64,000 nt of DNA, from contig NW_011887298.1 of NCBI RefSeq assembly GCF_000151315.2, forward strand, positions 247,417-311,416, given 5' to 3'. This DNA comes from Capsaspora owczarzaki ATCC 30864. Taxonomy: Eukaryota > Opisthokonta > Filasterea. Below, in pieces: positions 56,001 through 64,000 of this stretch. The translations under genes and the position numbers were made by a program. The notes beneath the pieces were generated by a model, which was given only the letters and a program-made list of their open reading frames with translations, searched no databases and was not told the DNA's origin. Position 1 is the stretch's first letter, and each line of letters starts with the position of its first letter.

Positions 56001-57133
56001 TCCCGCGTAGATGAGAAAGGAGCGCTGCTCGTCGGCAGCAGCCCATACCACGCTGGTGACTGGCTCATTCGAGTTGCGGGATGCGTCTTCCGGAGCTGGG
56101 GAAGTGGATGCTCCAGCGCCAGAGAGTATTTGCGTTCCACGCATGATGAGATCGGGTCGCGCTTCTCCGCTGGCATTCCAAGTGGAGACTGTGCCGTCGT
56201 CGTGGGCAAGAGCAAAATGCTTGCCGTCGTGCGACCAAGCGGCATTACGGATGCCAGGCATGGCAAAGACCGAGCCGCCTTGGGCAGAGCCTCCTGCTTC
56301 GCTGCTGTTGTTGGAGCCGTAACGCCGAATGACCTTCCGTGCCTTGCAGTCCCACAAGACGCAGTGTCCCAAGGCGTGCGTGATGAGGAGCTTGCGGTAG
56401 TCTGCCGGGCACTCTTCGATGCCGGTGACGGGGCCGGGATTGGCCTCGAGCATGCGAGTCTCGGCAATGCCCGCGGGGATGAGAATCGACCAGTTGATGA
56501 GGTAGGGCGACACGGAAAAGCTTTCAATCGTCAGAAGATGCACGTTTCCAAGGCGCGTGCCGACATAGAGCCACGTCGATTTGGTGGGCAGGTAAATGTG
56601 CGTAATCTCCTCCTTGAACCTGGCCGAGCGGACGACCGTTGGCTGTGGCAGACGCGTGTTCCAAAGATCAATGTGATGGTGTCCCGATACCGTGAGCAAC
56701 GCGCCGTCGTTGATGCAGAAGGCCAAGTGCGACACGGGGTGGTTGTCCTGCATGACGAGTGTGGTCTCGACGTCCGACGCACCATACACTTTCACAACGC
56801 CCTCGTTGGTGCCAATAGCAAGCAGTCGCTGCACAGTATCGAACGCAGCACAGGTTGCCGGTCCAGGCAGTCCGTGCCAAGCAGTCTGTTGTTTTGCAGA
56901 GGAAGGTGAGTTGAATGTGGTTGGGTGTTGAACATCTGGTTCCCCCCCCCCCGCCTTGGTTGGTGGGTTTTACGCACCGTGGCAAACTTGAAGGCATCCG
57001 TGTTGAGCTTCTTGCCCAACTCCGACTCGGTTGGCTTGGAGCGACTCGAGCGCACGGACGTTGCCGCGTCCAGCGTGCCGGCGTTGATGGCCTTGCGGAA
57101 CTGCTGCTTGAACTTTTTCACCGTCCCAGACAT
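53005..57133 (-). CDS. LGL/tomosyn (STXBP5) family protein with two UBA-like segments
   Basis: Exons are 57133..56978, 56885..54511, 54388..54300, 54210..54124, 54019..53597, 53487..53379, 53310..53215 and 53134..53005, giving 1154 residues. The N-terminus TAWHGLPGPATCAAFDTVQRLLAIGTNEGVVKVYG-type stretch (residues 53-88) is diagnostic for LGL/tomosyn, twin beta-propeller proteins that bind t-SNAREs and control exocytosis and polarity. WD-type repeats run through exons 2-7. There is no C-terminal R-SNARE like that of vertebrate tomosyn, so LGL/Sro7-like function is as likely. Residues about 560-760 form an Ala/Lys/Ser-rich insertion holding two UBA-like segments (KLQAMGFQDSW and KIEKLMEMGFTES). 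Phases close across all eight exons. Confidence 0.88.
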
Positions 57134-58950
57134 GGCTGACTTTTTTTGATTTGGAATTCGCTCTGCCTGCTCAGCCAAGTCGGAGTTCGATGGATCAAAC
57201 AAAAGTGCGCTGGAGATGAAGGGAGGACGGTGAGCGACATTGCATTGTTCAGTAGTGCCCTCCTCCTCCTCCTCCTATCCGTCGAAACCCAAGGTCAAAA
57301 GGCGAGATGATGAACGAGAGTCAAACGCCACAGCAAAGTCGAGGCCTCTGCTTCAGAGCGACGAGGGTGAGTGAGTGAGTGTGAGTGAGTGAAGCGACCT
57401 GGGTCGAAAACCAGTTTGCAGCATGCCATTCCACGGGGTCCGAGAGGCCACTCTGGGTCGCTGCGTTGCATGCATGCAAAGATGGGTGTAGTAGCGTCAG
57501 GCATTGGAGAAGTGTCGCGATTGCAAACAAGGCGAGCGCGCTTGTGTCGAAATGGGGGGGGAGAGGGGTATCGAAGCAACCAGTATCAAAAAACAAAAAA
57601 GCCGCAATGCTAACTCACTGGAACTGGACTGAGCCTTACACAAAACTAGAGCGATGGTCAAGTAGCATGCAGTTGGAATCACTGTTCAGTTGCAGCGTGG
57701 AAAGGAGCAAGCGACAGTCGAGATGGATTGCCTCTGAGATTGCTCGACGACGGCTGGATCGCGGACCCTTCGTTGTTGTTTTCCCCACCCCAGCCCACCC
57801 CCTTTGTTCATGCAACTCAATCATCATTGCGCAACATCCGACCGTACGATAGCCCAGCGTGAGACCGCTCAGACATTGCAAACAATGGCAAAACTCAAAC
57901 AGAACAGTCTTTTTTTTTTTTTCTTTTTTTTCTTCTTTTTTTTTTTCTTTTATTTTTTTTATTATTATTATTTGTTTTTTTTTTTTTAGGTTTTTGTACG
58001 TCCTTGATTCCCATGCAACTTTGGCTTCCCAATCCACTGCATCGCGCGCTTCACCGACCCATCGCGCGCTTCCACCACCACCACAACCACCACCAACCCC
58101 CCGTTTTCGCGGCTTGATCTGTCGCTTCCTGTTCTTCGTCTTCTCGCTTTGCTCTCTGCTTTTTTTTCCATTGCGCTTTTTTTTGCCAACCCTCGTGGAT
58201 GGAACTGAAGCAAAACCGGTTTTGCGCCTTTTTCTTTTGCTCTTTATTTTCTCTCTGTTTTTGCCTCTTCCCTTGCTCCGTCGCCCTTCCGCCGCCCTTC
58301 CGTGGGCCTTCAGTGGGCCTTCAGTGGGTCCGATCCCAACGCCCGTCACGCTGCGGCCGCGCTCCCCTCTCTCTGATGCCTCTGAAGACAACGGATCGTT
58401 TTGCACAAAAAAAAAAAAAAAAAAAAAAAAAGCTCGTGGAACTCGAATTTTGATTTTTTATTGTTGCATTGTGGCAAAGTGAAGGGACGTCTGAGACTGG
58501 ATTCCAGCCTCCATCGTTCTGTGCTGCCTTTTTGTCATGCAATTCCAGCCTCGTCTCCCGCTGCATCGCTCGCAGGGCACAGTCGAAACCCCCCAAATCG
58601 AGTTTGTTTGAACAATTCAAAAAAAAACAAAAAAAAAAACACCAAACTGGTTTTTCCAGTTCTTTTTTTTTTTTTTTTTTTGTGATTCTTTTTTTTTTTT
58701 CCCCCTTCTTCTTCTTCTTTCTCTGCTTCGTCGTCGTCCTCTTTGCTTCTACGTCTGTGATTCATGCTCGCGATGGATGCAACAACTTTGCTTGGAAAAA
58801 TGCCAGTCTCGATTTTTATTGTTGTCTCACTTCCTGTTGTTGGGTTCCGTTTTGACTTTTTGGCAGTTTCTCAGATTCGTCCTCTTTTGCCTAAAAAAAA
58901 AACACCCTCCTCCTTTTTGGATTTAGCACTTGATCACGACAACAACAAAC
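57134..58950. other. 1.8-kb divergent intergenic region, LGL-tomosyn / SLC12
   Basis: Contains GTGAGTGA repeats (57365-57391), long T/C-rich stretches (57909-57988, 58656-58715) and an A homopolymer (58408-58431). Frames through these runs are low-complexity. No exon is supported. Confidence 0.45.
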
Positions 58951-61746
58951 ATGTCGGAACCGCTGTTGCACATCAACGACGACGGATCGTCCATTGACAC
59001 GTCCGATCAGGGCATTGAGCTCTCGTCGCTGGCCACAAAGCCCGCCGTGCCTGCGATGGCTCCTGACTGGACGGAGGCCGCGCCCAAGATGGCTGCGTAC
59101 ACTGCATCGTCGCACGGCCGTGTTGAGCTGCCTGCCTTCCTCGACTTTGAGACCAACCGCGCTGCCGCTTCGCAAGCCGCGGCGGCTGTGCTGGCCGACG
59201 CCACCGAGGTCAGCCTGCTCGATGCCAACCAGGACGATGTCAACAACTCGTCGGAAACGTTTGCCAAGACCACCCGACTCTTGATTGCCCAGAACATGGC
59301 CTCGCTCACCGCCCCGCCGCCCGCCATCAGCGACGAGGACGACGACAAGAACCGCAAGTACGGCACCATCGACGGTGTCTTCATCCGTGTCGTCGTCTCC
59401 ATCTTTGGTGTCATGATGTTCTTGCGCATGGGCTGGATGGTCGCCAACGCCGGCTTTTTCCTCTCGGTCGCCATCATTTTCATGTCCTGCTACATTACCG
59501 TCACCACCACGTTCTCCATCACTGCGCTCTGCACAAACGGCAAGGTGCTCGGTGGTGGTCCATATTATATAGTCTCACGCTCTGTCGGTATCGAGTTTGG
59601 TACCACCATCGGCATCCTGATTTCCTTTGCCATGATGATTGCCATTGCGCTCAACACGGTCGGTTTTGCTGAAGAAGTCGTCAAGCTGTACTCGCCTCCC
59701 ATCACGGGCGCTCGCGAGTGGGACACTGTCCTCGTTGCGCTTGCTGCCAACGGCCTCATTTTCGCCGTTGCTCTCGGCGGTGTCGGCTGGGTCAACAACA
59801 TTAATTTTGCCCTCTTCATGTGCATCATGGGTGGCTTTACCGCCTTCCTCATCGGCACCTGCTACCGTCCCTACAACTTTTTCGAGGGCTACACTGGCTA
59901 CTCGTCCGAAACGCTGAACGGCAACCTGGTCCCCAACTGGTCGGACGACGTTGACTTTTTCGTCGTCATTGGTGTCTTCTTCCCCTCCGTCACGGGTATT
60001 CTCGGTGGCGTTGCGCTCTCTGGTGAGCTCAAGGATCCCGGCCGTAACATTTCTATGGGCACGCTCTCGGCCATTGTTTTCACTGGCATTGTCTACATTA
60101 TGATTCTCTTGCTCAACGCTGCCACCGGCACGGCTGTCGCCCTCAAGGACTTTAAGACGCGCTCGTTCATGGTCGACGTTGCCTTCTGGCCGCCGCTCGT
60201 GTACGCTGGTATTTTCTCGGCCACGCTTTCCACTGCGCTCGGTCTGCTCATCTCGGCACCGCGTGTCTTTGCTGCCACCCTCAAGGACGGCCTCTTCCCC
60301 AAGCTCGAGTTCTTTGCCGCCCTGACCAAGTCTGGCGATCCTCAGCGCGGCTACATTCTCTCCATTCTTGTTGCGTCGGCCGTCATTGTTGCCTCTGGCG
60401 GTCAGCTCAACCTCATCGCCCCCGCCGTCACCGTCATGTACACTGCCATTTACGGCATCATCAACTATGCCTGCTTTGTTGCTTCGATTGGTCGCTCGCC
60501 CGGCTGGCGCCCCCAGTTCAAGCTGTACAACAAGTGGCACGCGCTGTCGGGTGTCTTTGGCTGCGTTCTCTTCATGTTCCTGACCAACTGGTACGCCGCC
60601 ATTGGTGTCTCGGTGTTTGCCTTCCTCATTTACAAGTACGCCGAGTTCCGCAAGTCGTCCCTCAACCTTGGTGATGCCCACGAGTCCTTTGCCTACGTTT
60701 CGACCATGCGCTCGCTCTGGTCGCTCGAGTCCACCACCCGTCTTCACATCAAGAACTACCGCCCGTCCTTCCTCGTTCTTGCCAACCTCTGCCAGGATCC
60801 CAGCAGCATGCTCAAGATGGCCGCCTCCTTTTACAAGGCCCGCGGTGTCATTGTTCAAGGCACCGTCGTTCCCGGCACCTTCACCGCCGCCAAGCTCCAT
60901 GAGGTGCGCCAGCTTCCCACCTCGTCCACCGTGACCAACCGCTCCAAGGCCTTCCACAACAACATTCTTGCGTCCACCGCACGCGAGGGTATGCTCTCGC
61001 TCATGCAAAACTCTGGTCTCGGCAAGGTCCGCACCAACATTAACGTGGTCGAGTTCCTCGAAGAGTGGCGTCAAATCTCCCCCTTGCTCCTGGCCGACTG
61101 GTTTGAGATTGTCAAGGACAGCATGCGTCTCGAAATGGGCACCATGGTCATTCGTGGCAGCTCTCGCATCATGTCCGACTTTGACGCCACCAAGCGCTTC
61201 AACGGCAACGTGGACGTCTTCTGGCTGGCCGACGAAGGCGGTCTCAACCTTTTGCTGCCCTACCTGCTCATGCGCAACTTCCAGTGGCACGACATCAAGC
61301 TGCGCGTCTGGATTCCCGAGGGCGAGAACGCTGGCAACACGCGCGCCGAACTCATGCGCATCCTTCGCGCGTTCCGGATAAACGCGCAGGCCGACGTTCT
61401 GCGTCGCGGCATCTTGCCATCGCCTTCCAGCAGTACTGCAAGCAGCGCTGCAAACAGCTCGAGCAACCTGATGGCCATGGGCTCGTCCTTCTCCGCCCCC
61501 AAGCCGGCGTCCACGCATACCCATTTCACACCCGAAACGGAGGTGGCGCACTACTTCCTGTCCTATGCTCCGCACATGGAGGCGATTGCCCGAGACTCCA
61601 CCATGGTCTTCACCACCCTGCCCTTGCCCTTCCCCGAAACGACCGTCAGTGAATACTTGCAGTGGCTCGAGGAGCTCGCTTCCCACGGGCGGCCAACTGT
61701 TTTCATTCGCGGCTCTCACCACAACGTGATGACACCATTCCTTTAA
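58951..61746 (+). CDS. Cation-chloride cotransporter, SLC12 family (intronless)
   Basis: A single 931-residue frame. After a 135-residue acidic N-terminus the carrier core begins YGTIDGVFIRVVVSIFGVM, FLRMGWMVANAGF, then NGKVLGGGPYYIVSRSVGIE, the GPYY substrate-site signature of the family. Further markers are FFPSVTGILGGVALSGELKD and PRVFAATLKDGLFP, then a cytosolic C-terminal domain. About 12 membrane helices can be counted. Members move chloride with Na+ and/or K+; it looks nearer to SLC12A8/A9 and yeast Vhc1 than to NKCC/KCC. It is the only complete gene here without an intron, and its codons are strongly C-ending. The start at 58951 (MSEPLL) is preferred over the in-frame ATG at 58930. 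Confidence 0.9.
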   Translation: MSEPLLHINDDGSSIDTSDQGIELSSLATKPAVPAMAPDWTEAAPKMAAYTASSHGRVELPAFLDFETNRAAASQAAAAVLADATEVSLLDANQDDVNNSSETFAKTTRLLIAQNMASLTAPPPAISDEDDDKNRKYGTIDGVFIRVVVSIFGVMMFLRMGWMVANAGFFLSVAIIFMSCYITVTTTFSITALCTNGKVLGGGPYYIVSRSVGIEFGTTIGILISFAMMIAIALNTVGFAEEVVKLYSPPITGAREWDTVLVALAANGLIFAVALGGVGWVNNINFALFMCIMGGFTAFLIGTCYRPYNFFEGYTGYSSETLNGNLVPNWSDDVDFFVVIGVFFPSVTGILGGVALSGELKDPGRNISMGTLSAIVFTGIVYIMILLLNAATGTAVALKDFKTRSFMVDVAFWPPLVYAGIFSATLSTALGLLISAPRVFAATLKDGLFPKLEFFAALTKSGDPQRGYILSILVASAVIVASGGQLNLIAPAVTVMYTAIYGIINYACFVASIGRSPGWRPQFKLYNKWHALSGVFGCVLFMFLTNWYAAIGVSVFAFLIYKYAEFRKSSLNLGDAHESFAYVSTMRSLWSLESTTRLHIKNYRPSFLVLANLCQDPSSMLKMAASFYKARGVIVQGTVVPGTFTAAKLHEVRQLPTSSTVTNRSKAFHNNILASTAREGMLSLMQNSGLGKVRTNINVVEFLEEWRQISPLLLADWFEIVKDSMRLEMGTMVIRGSSRIMSDFDATKRFNGNVDVFWLADEGGLNLLLPYLLMRNFQWHDIKLRVWIPEGENAGNTRAELMRILRAFRINAQADVLRRGILPSPSSSTASSAANSSSNLMAMGSSFSAPKPASTHTHFTPETEVAHYFLSYAPHMEAIARDSTMVFTTLPLPFPETTVSEYLQWLEELASHGRPTVFIRGSHHNVMTPFL

Positions 61747-62174
61747 AAAAACAGCGCCTTCTGCTGTTGGACTTGGACTTGGTCCTTCGTTTTGTTTGGT
61801 TCTGGTTGTCTGTTTTGTTTTGTTTTTGGCTTTTCGGCTTGGGCCCTCCTGATCTCCTTATGCGTCCTTTTTGATTTTCTTTCCTTTCTCACTTGATATT
61901 CCTTTCTTGATTGTGTTTGAGTAATAATTCTTTTTTTGTGCTTGTGTTTGTGTAACTTGTCATTTTCAATCTTCAAAACAGCTGATTTAATGCTTACCTT
62001 GCTGCTGTGTCCCAAAGTGCTGTTTTTGAAGGTGGGGAATCTGGTAGCCTGCTTGATTTGATTGATTGTTCCTTGAATCTATGGCCGAAACATTGAAAAT
62101 CAGAATCCAAAATCAAAAAAAAAAAAAAAAAAAAAAAACCAGTCTGCTTTTTCAATCGCTCTTCCAGCCAAAGT
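61747..62174. other. Intergenic region, SLC12 / bL20m
   Basis: A 428-base gap between genes in the same direction, T-rich after the SLC12 stop, with an A-run (62117-62138) close to the bL20m start. Nothing else was recognised. Confidence 0.5.
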
Positions 62175-63200
62175 ATGGTTCGCATCACTTCGTACGGACG
62201 AAGCGCGCGGCGTCGGACCATCCTGAACCTGGCGCGAGGCTTCTATGGTCGCGCCAAGAACTGCTACTCGATTGCCATCCAGCGCGTGCACAAGGGTCTC
62301 CAGCACGCATACAAGGGCAGGAAGCTCAAGAAACGGACCATGCGTCAGGTTTGTTTTATTTTTTTCGGGGCCGCCTATGTTTTCCTTGCTTTGTCGCTTT
62401 CGGATTGTTTAGTGGGCCGTAGGAATATTGTTTTGTTAAAAACCGCTCTATTATACGAGCATGGTTTTTCTTTCATTTTTTTTTTTTTCGTTTTTGGATT
62501 TGTTTCTGCTGCACTTTGCCCCCTCTTCCGCCTCGGTCCACCGGCGCACCCTTCATTCTTGGTTGCTCATTCACATCATGAAGCGCTGGGGTGGCGCGTT
62601 GAACCTCGGCGTGGAGGACTGCTTCAGACCGCATGCTTTACTCTCTCTTTCTCTCTCTCTCTCATCATGGATTGCTCTCGTCCTGGCGCCAACCACTCAC
62701 ACTTGTCCATTTGCTTTGGTCTTGACTGCCTTTGTGGCCACGCGGAGTAGAATTGGGTCGCGCGTATAGGCGCCGCAGTACGGGAATATGGCCTGTCGTA
62801 CTCGCGCTTCATGCATGGCCTGGTCCTCATGAACTGCCAGATTGATCGCAAGGTGCTGTCCCAGCTGGCCATCTATGAGCCAATGTCCTTCCGCTCGCTC
62901 GTCGACATGGCGGCGCAGCTCTCCGTCCAGTCACATCCGTCCGTCCACCGTACAACCAACCTGCACCAGCTTGGCAACGTCCGGAACTTGCTCGGTCTTG
63001 ACAATAGCACCGCTATCGTCAGTCCTGCTCGTCTGATGCGCAAAAGCTCGTCGTTCCTGCATGCTGCGACGGCCGAGTTTGTGAAGCAGGAGGCAGGCGC
63101 CAGTGCTGCCACAGCCACCGTCTCCAAGCCATCAACGTCTCCTGCGTCGCCTCGAAGCAAACCCACATCATCAAAAACCTCTGCTGCACCACCATCATGA
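62175..63200 (+). CDS. MRPL20: Mitochondrial ribosomal protein bL20m
   Basis: Exons are 62175..62348 and 62751..63200, giving 207 residues. Exon 1 has RILNLARGFYGRAKN-type sequence (TILNLARGFYGRAKNCYSIA) and KGLQHAYKGRKLKKRTMRQ, and exon 2 continues WVARIGAAVREYGLSYSRF, the bL20 rRNA-binding helices and globular part. The residues after about 145 are a Ser/Ala/Thr/Lys tail not found in bacterial L20 (about 118 residues). bL20 binds 23S-type rRNA early in large-subunit assembly. Mitochondrial location is inferred from the eukaryotic setting; no separate presequence is obvious, and the protein starts almost directly with the L20 fold, as human MRPL20 nearly does. Confidence 0.92.
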
Positions 63201-63339
63201 TGTCGGAATTGTGCTAGAAACGCAGTAGTAGACAACAAAAGAAAAATACATTTGTACAAGAATCAACGAGCATCAGCGCAAAAACCAACCAGACCAAAAA
63301 AAACACACACACAATGGGTTTGTTGCAGGTGAATTTCTT

Positions 63340-64000
63340 TTACTTCAGATCGATCCGATTGTGCCCAGGTTTTCGGCGATTGTTGGACTGAGCGGCGTTT
63401 CGGCAAAGCGGACAGCACATGTCATTCTCTTCGTGAGCAGGCTTGGACGGCGCGCTCTTGCCCTTCGCCTGAGCCTCAGCCACACGCGGTCGCTTCAAGC
63501 AGTGCTCGTGGTAGACGTGTCGGCAGAAGAAGGCAATGACGAGATCCTTTTCGCCCATCGCGGACACTGGTGTTGTTGGAAAATGCAGTCAAGTGAGTGA
63601 GAATAAACCAACGAATGGACAGCGCACACAAAATTCGCAAAATTCAAGGCGAAAAAATTGATACATATACGTACGATTGTTAATCACATAGCTGCCACAG
63701 ATGCTGCACGTGGACGAATCATCCACAGGCAGGGCACGGCGCTGGGCCTTGTTCAAGCGGCTACCAAGCACGACGCAATCGCTGACAAGGATTTTCTTGC
63801 ATCCCTCGCGCAAAGAGATCTAACTCGTGCAAATTTCAGTGAAAGTGAGTGCAAAGGGGTGCTGCTCAACGGATGCTGCCGTCCACCAAAGCACACCTGA
63901 AGGTTGTAGTCTTGCAAAATCTTGACCAGAGCATCACGCAATCCAGTGACGGGCAGGCCCAAAGGAATGCGCTTGATCAGGCGAATCGGATCGACATGGG
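63340..64000 (-). CDS. VPS41: VPS41, HOPS-complex subunit, C-terminal part (5' end outside window)
   Basis: Visible exons are >64000..63897, 63819..63675 and 63566..63340. They read HVDPIRLIKRIPLGLPVTG, RDALVKILQDYNLQ, then ISLREGCKKILVSDC, then a RING-type zinc site: CSICGSYVI, CRHVYHEHC and CCPLCRN. VPS41 is the HOPS subunit that binds Rab7/Ypt7 or Arl8 and tethers membranes before lysosome/vacuole fusion. The RING-H2 cysteines and histidines are intact. The clathrin-repeat and WD40 parts lie beyond the right edge. Splice phases (0, then 1) close. Confidence 0.92.

Noticed and set aside
59575-61722. 715-residue open frame on the minus strand
   Set aside because: It is the antisense shadow of the SLC12 gene; the length comes from C-ending codon bias, and it has no recognisable domain.
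1-64000. tRNA, rRNA, LTR elements, DNA transposons or virus-like genes
   Set aside because: No cloverleaf with A/B boxes, rRNA core, reverse transcriptase, integrase, transposase or capsid-like sequence was recognised in any frame.

Overview
The window is nuclear DNA of a unicellular eukaryote. Genes lie on both strands, most are split by short GT-AG introns of about 60-450 bases with T-rich acceptors, coding exons are GC-rich with C/G-ending codons, and intergenic DNA is full of A/T homopolymers and simple repeats. The gene set points to a single-celled relative of animals. It has a full-length TEAD/Scalloped factor with the co-activator-binding domain, an LRR receptor tyrosine kinase with the HRDIAARN catalytic loop, an LGL/tomosyn homologue and a CUSTOS-like protein. 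A filasterean such as Capsaspora owczarzaki fits best; that name is inference, not a database match. I see no rRNA, tRNA, CRISPR array, operon, LTR element or other virus-like element.

Layout, left half. The 3' part of XRN1 (1-3720, +) converges on four minus-strand genes: COX23/CHCHD7-like (4098-4559), MED31 (4855-5688), V-ATPase subunit E (6064-7647) and TEAD (8276-11320). The 2.4 kb upstream of TEAD is the widest gap in the window and is shared with a divergent protein methyltransferase (13744-15135, +). Then come CUSTOS-like (15346-16824, -) and a Rho-type GTPase (17045-19119, +) divergent over 220 bases, a YEATS4/Yaf9 acyl-lysine reader (19299-20899, -) divergent from protein O-mannosyltransferase (21264-25278, +), a USP6NL-like RabGAP (25566-27994, -) divergent from an ABCG half-transporter (28873-31910, +), and endonuclease IV (32054-34065, -).

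Layout, right half. After 2 kb with no recognised gene comes an LRR/coiled-coil/kinase gene whose repeats sit on tandemly copied exons (36030-38623, +). Next are SAICAR synthetase (38887-40739, -), an LRR receptor tyrosine kinase with one repeat per exon (41925-46153, +), ABCF1 with a homeodomain-like segment (46364-50784, +), an acyl desaturase (51098-52644, +), LGL/tomosyn with two inserted UBA-like segments (53005-57133, -), an intronless SLC12 carrier (58951-61746, +), mitochondrial bL20m (62175-63200, +) and the C-terminal part of VPS41 (63340-64000, -).

The genes are not arranged as a pathway. Themes that recur are RNA turnover and translation (XRN1, ABCF1, bL20m), transcription and chromatin (MED31, TEAD, YEATS4), membrane traffic (RabGAP, LGL/tomosyn, VPS41, V-ATPase) and signalling (Rho, LRR kinase, receptor tyrosine kinase, TEAD). 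The points most worth pursuing are the missing autopalmitoylation cysteine in TEAD, the tandem LRR exons joined to a non-RD kinase, the UBA-like insertion in LGL/tomosyn, the homeodomain-like segment in ABCF1 and the repeated tyrosine motif in the receptor kinase.

Exon borders were set by reading frame, splice dinucleotides and remembered family alignments. No search was run.
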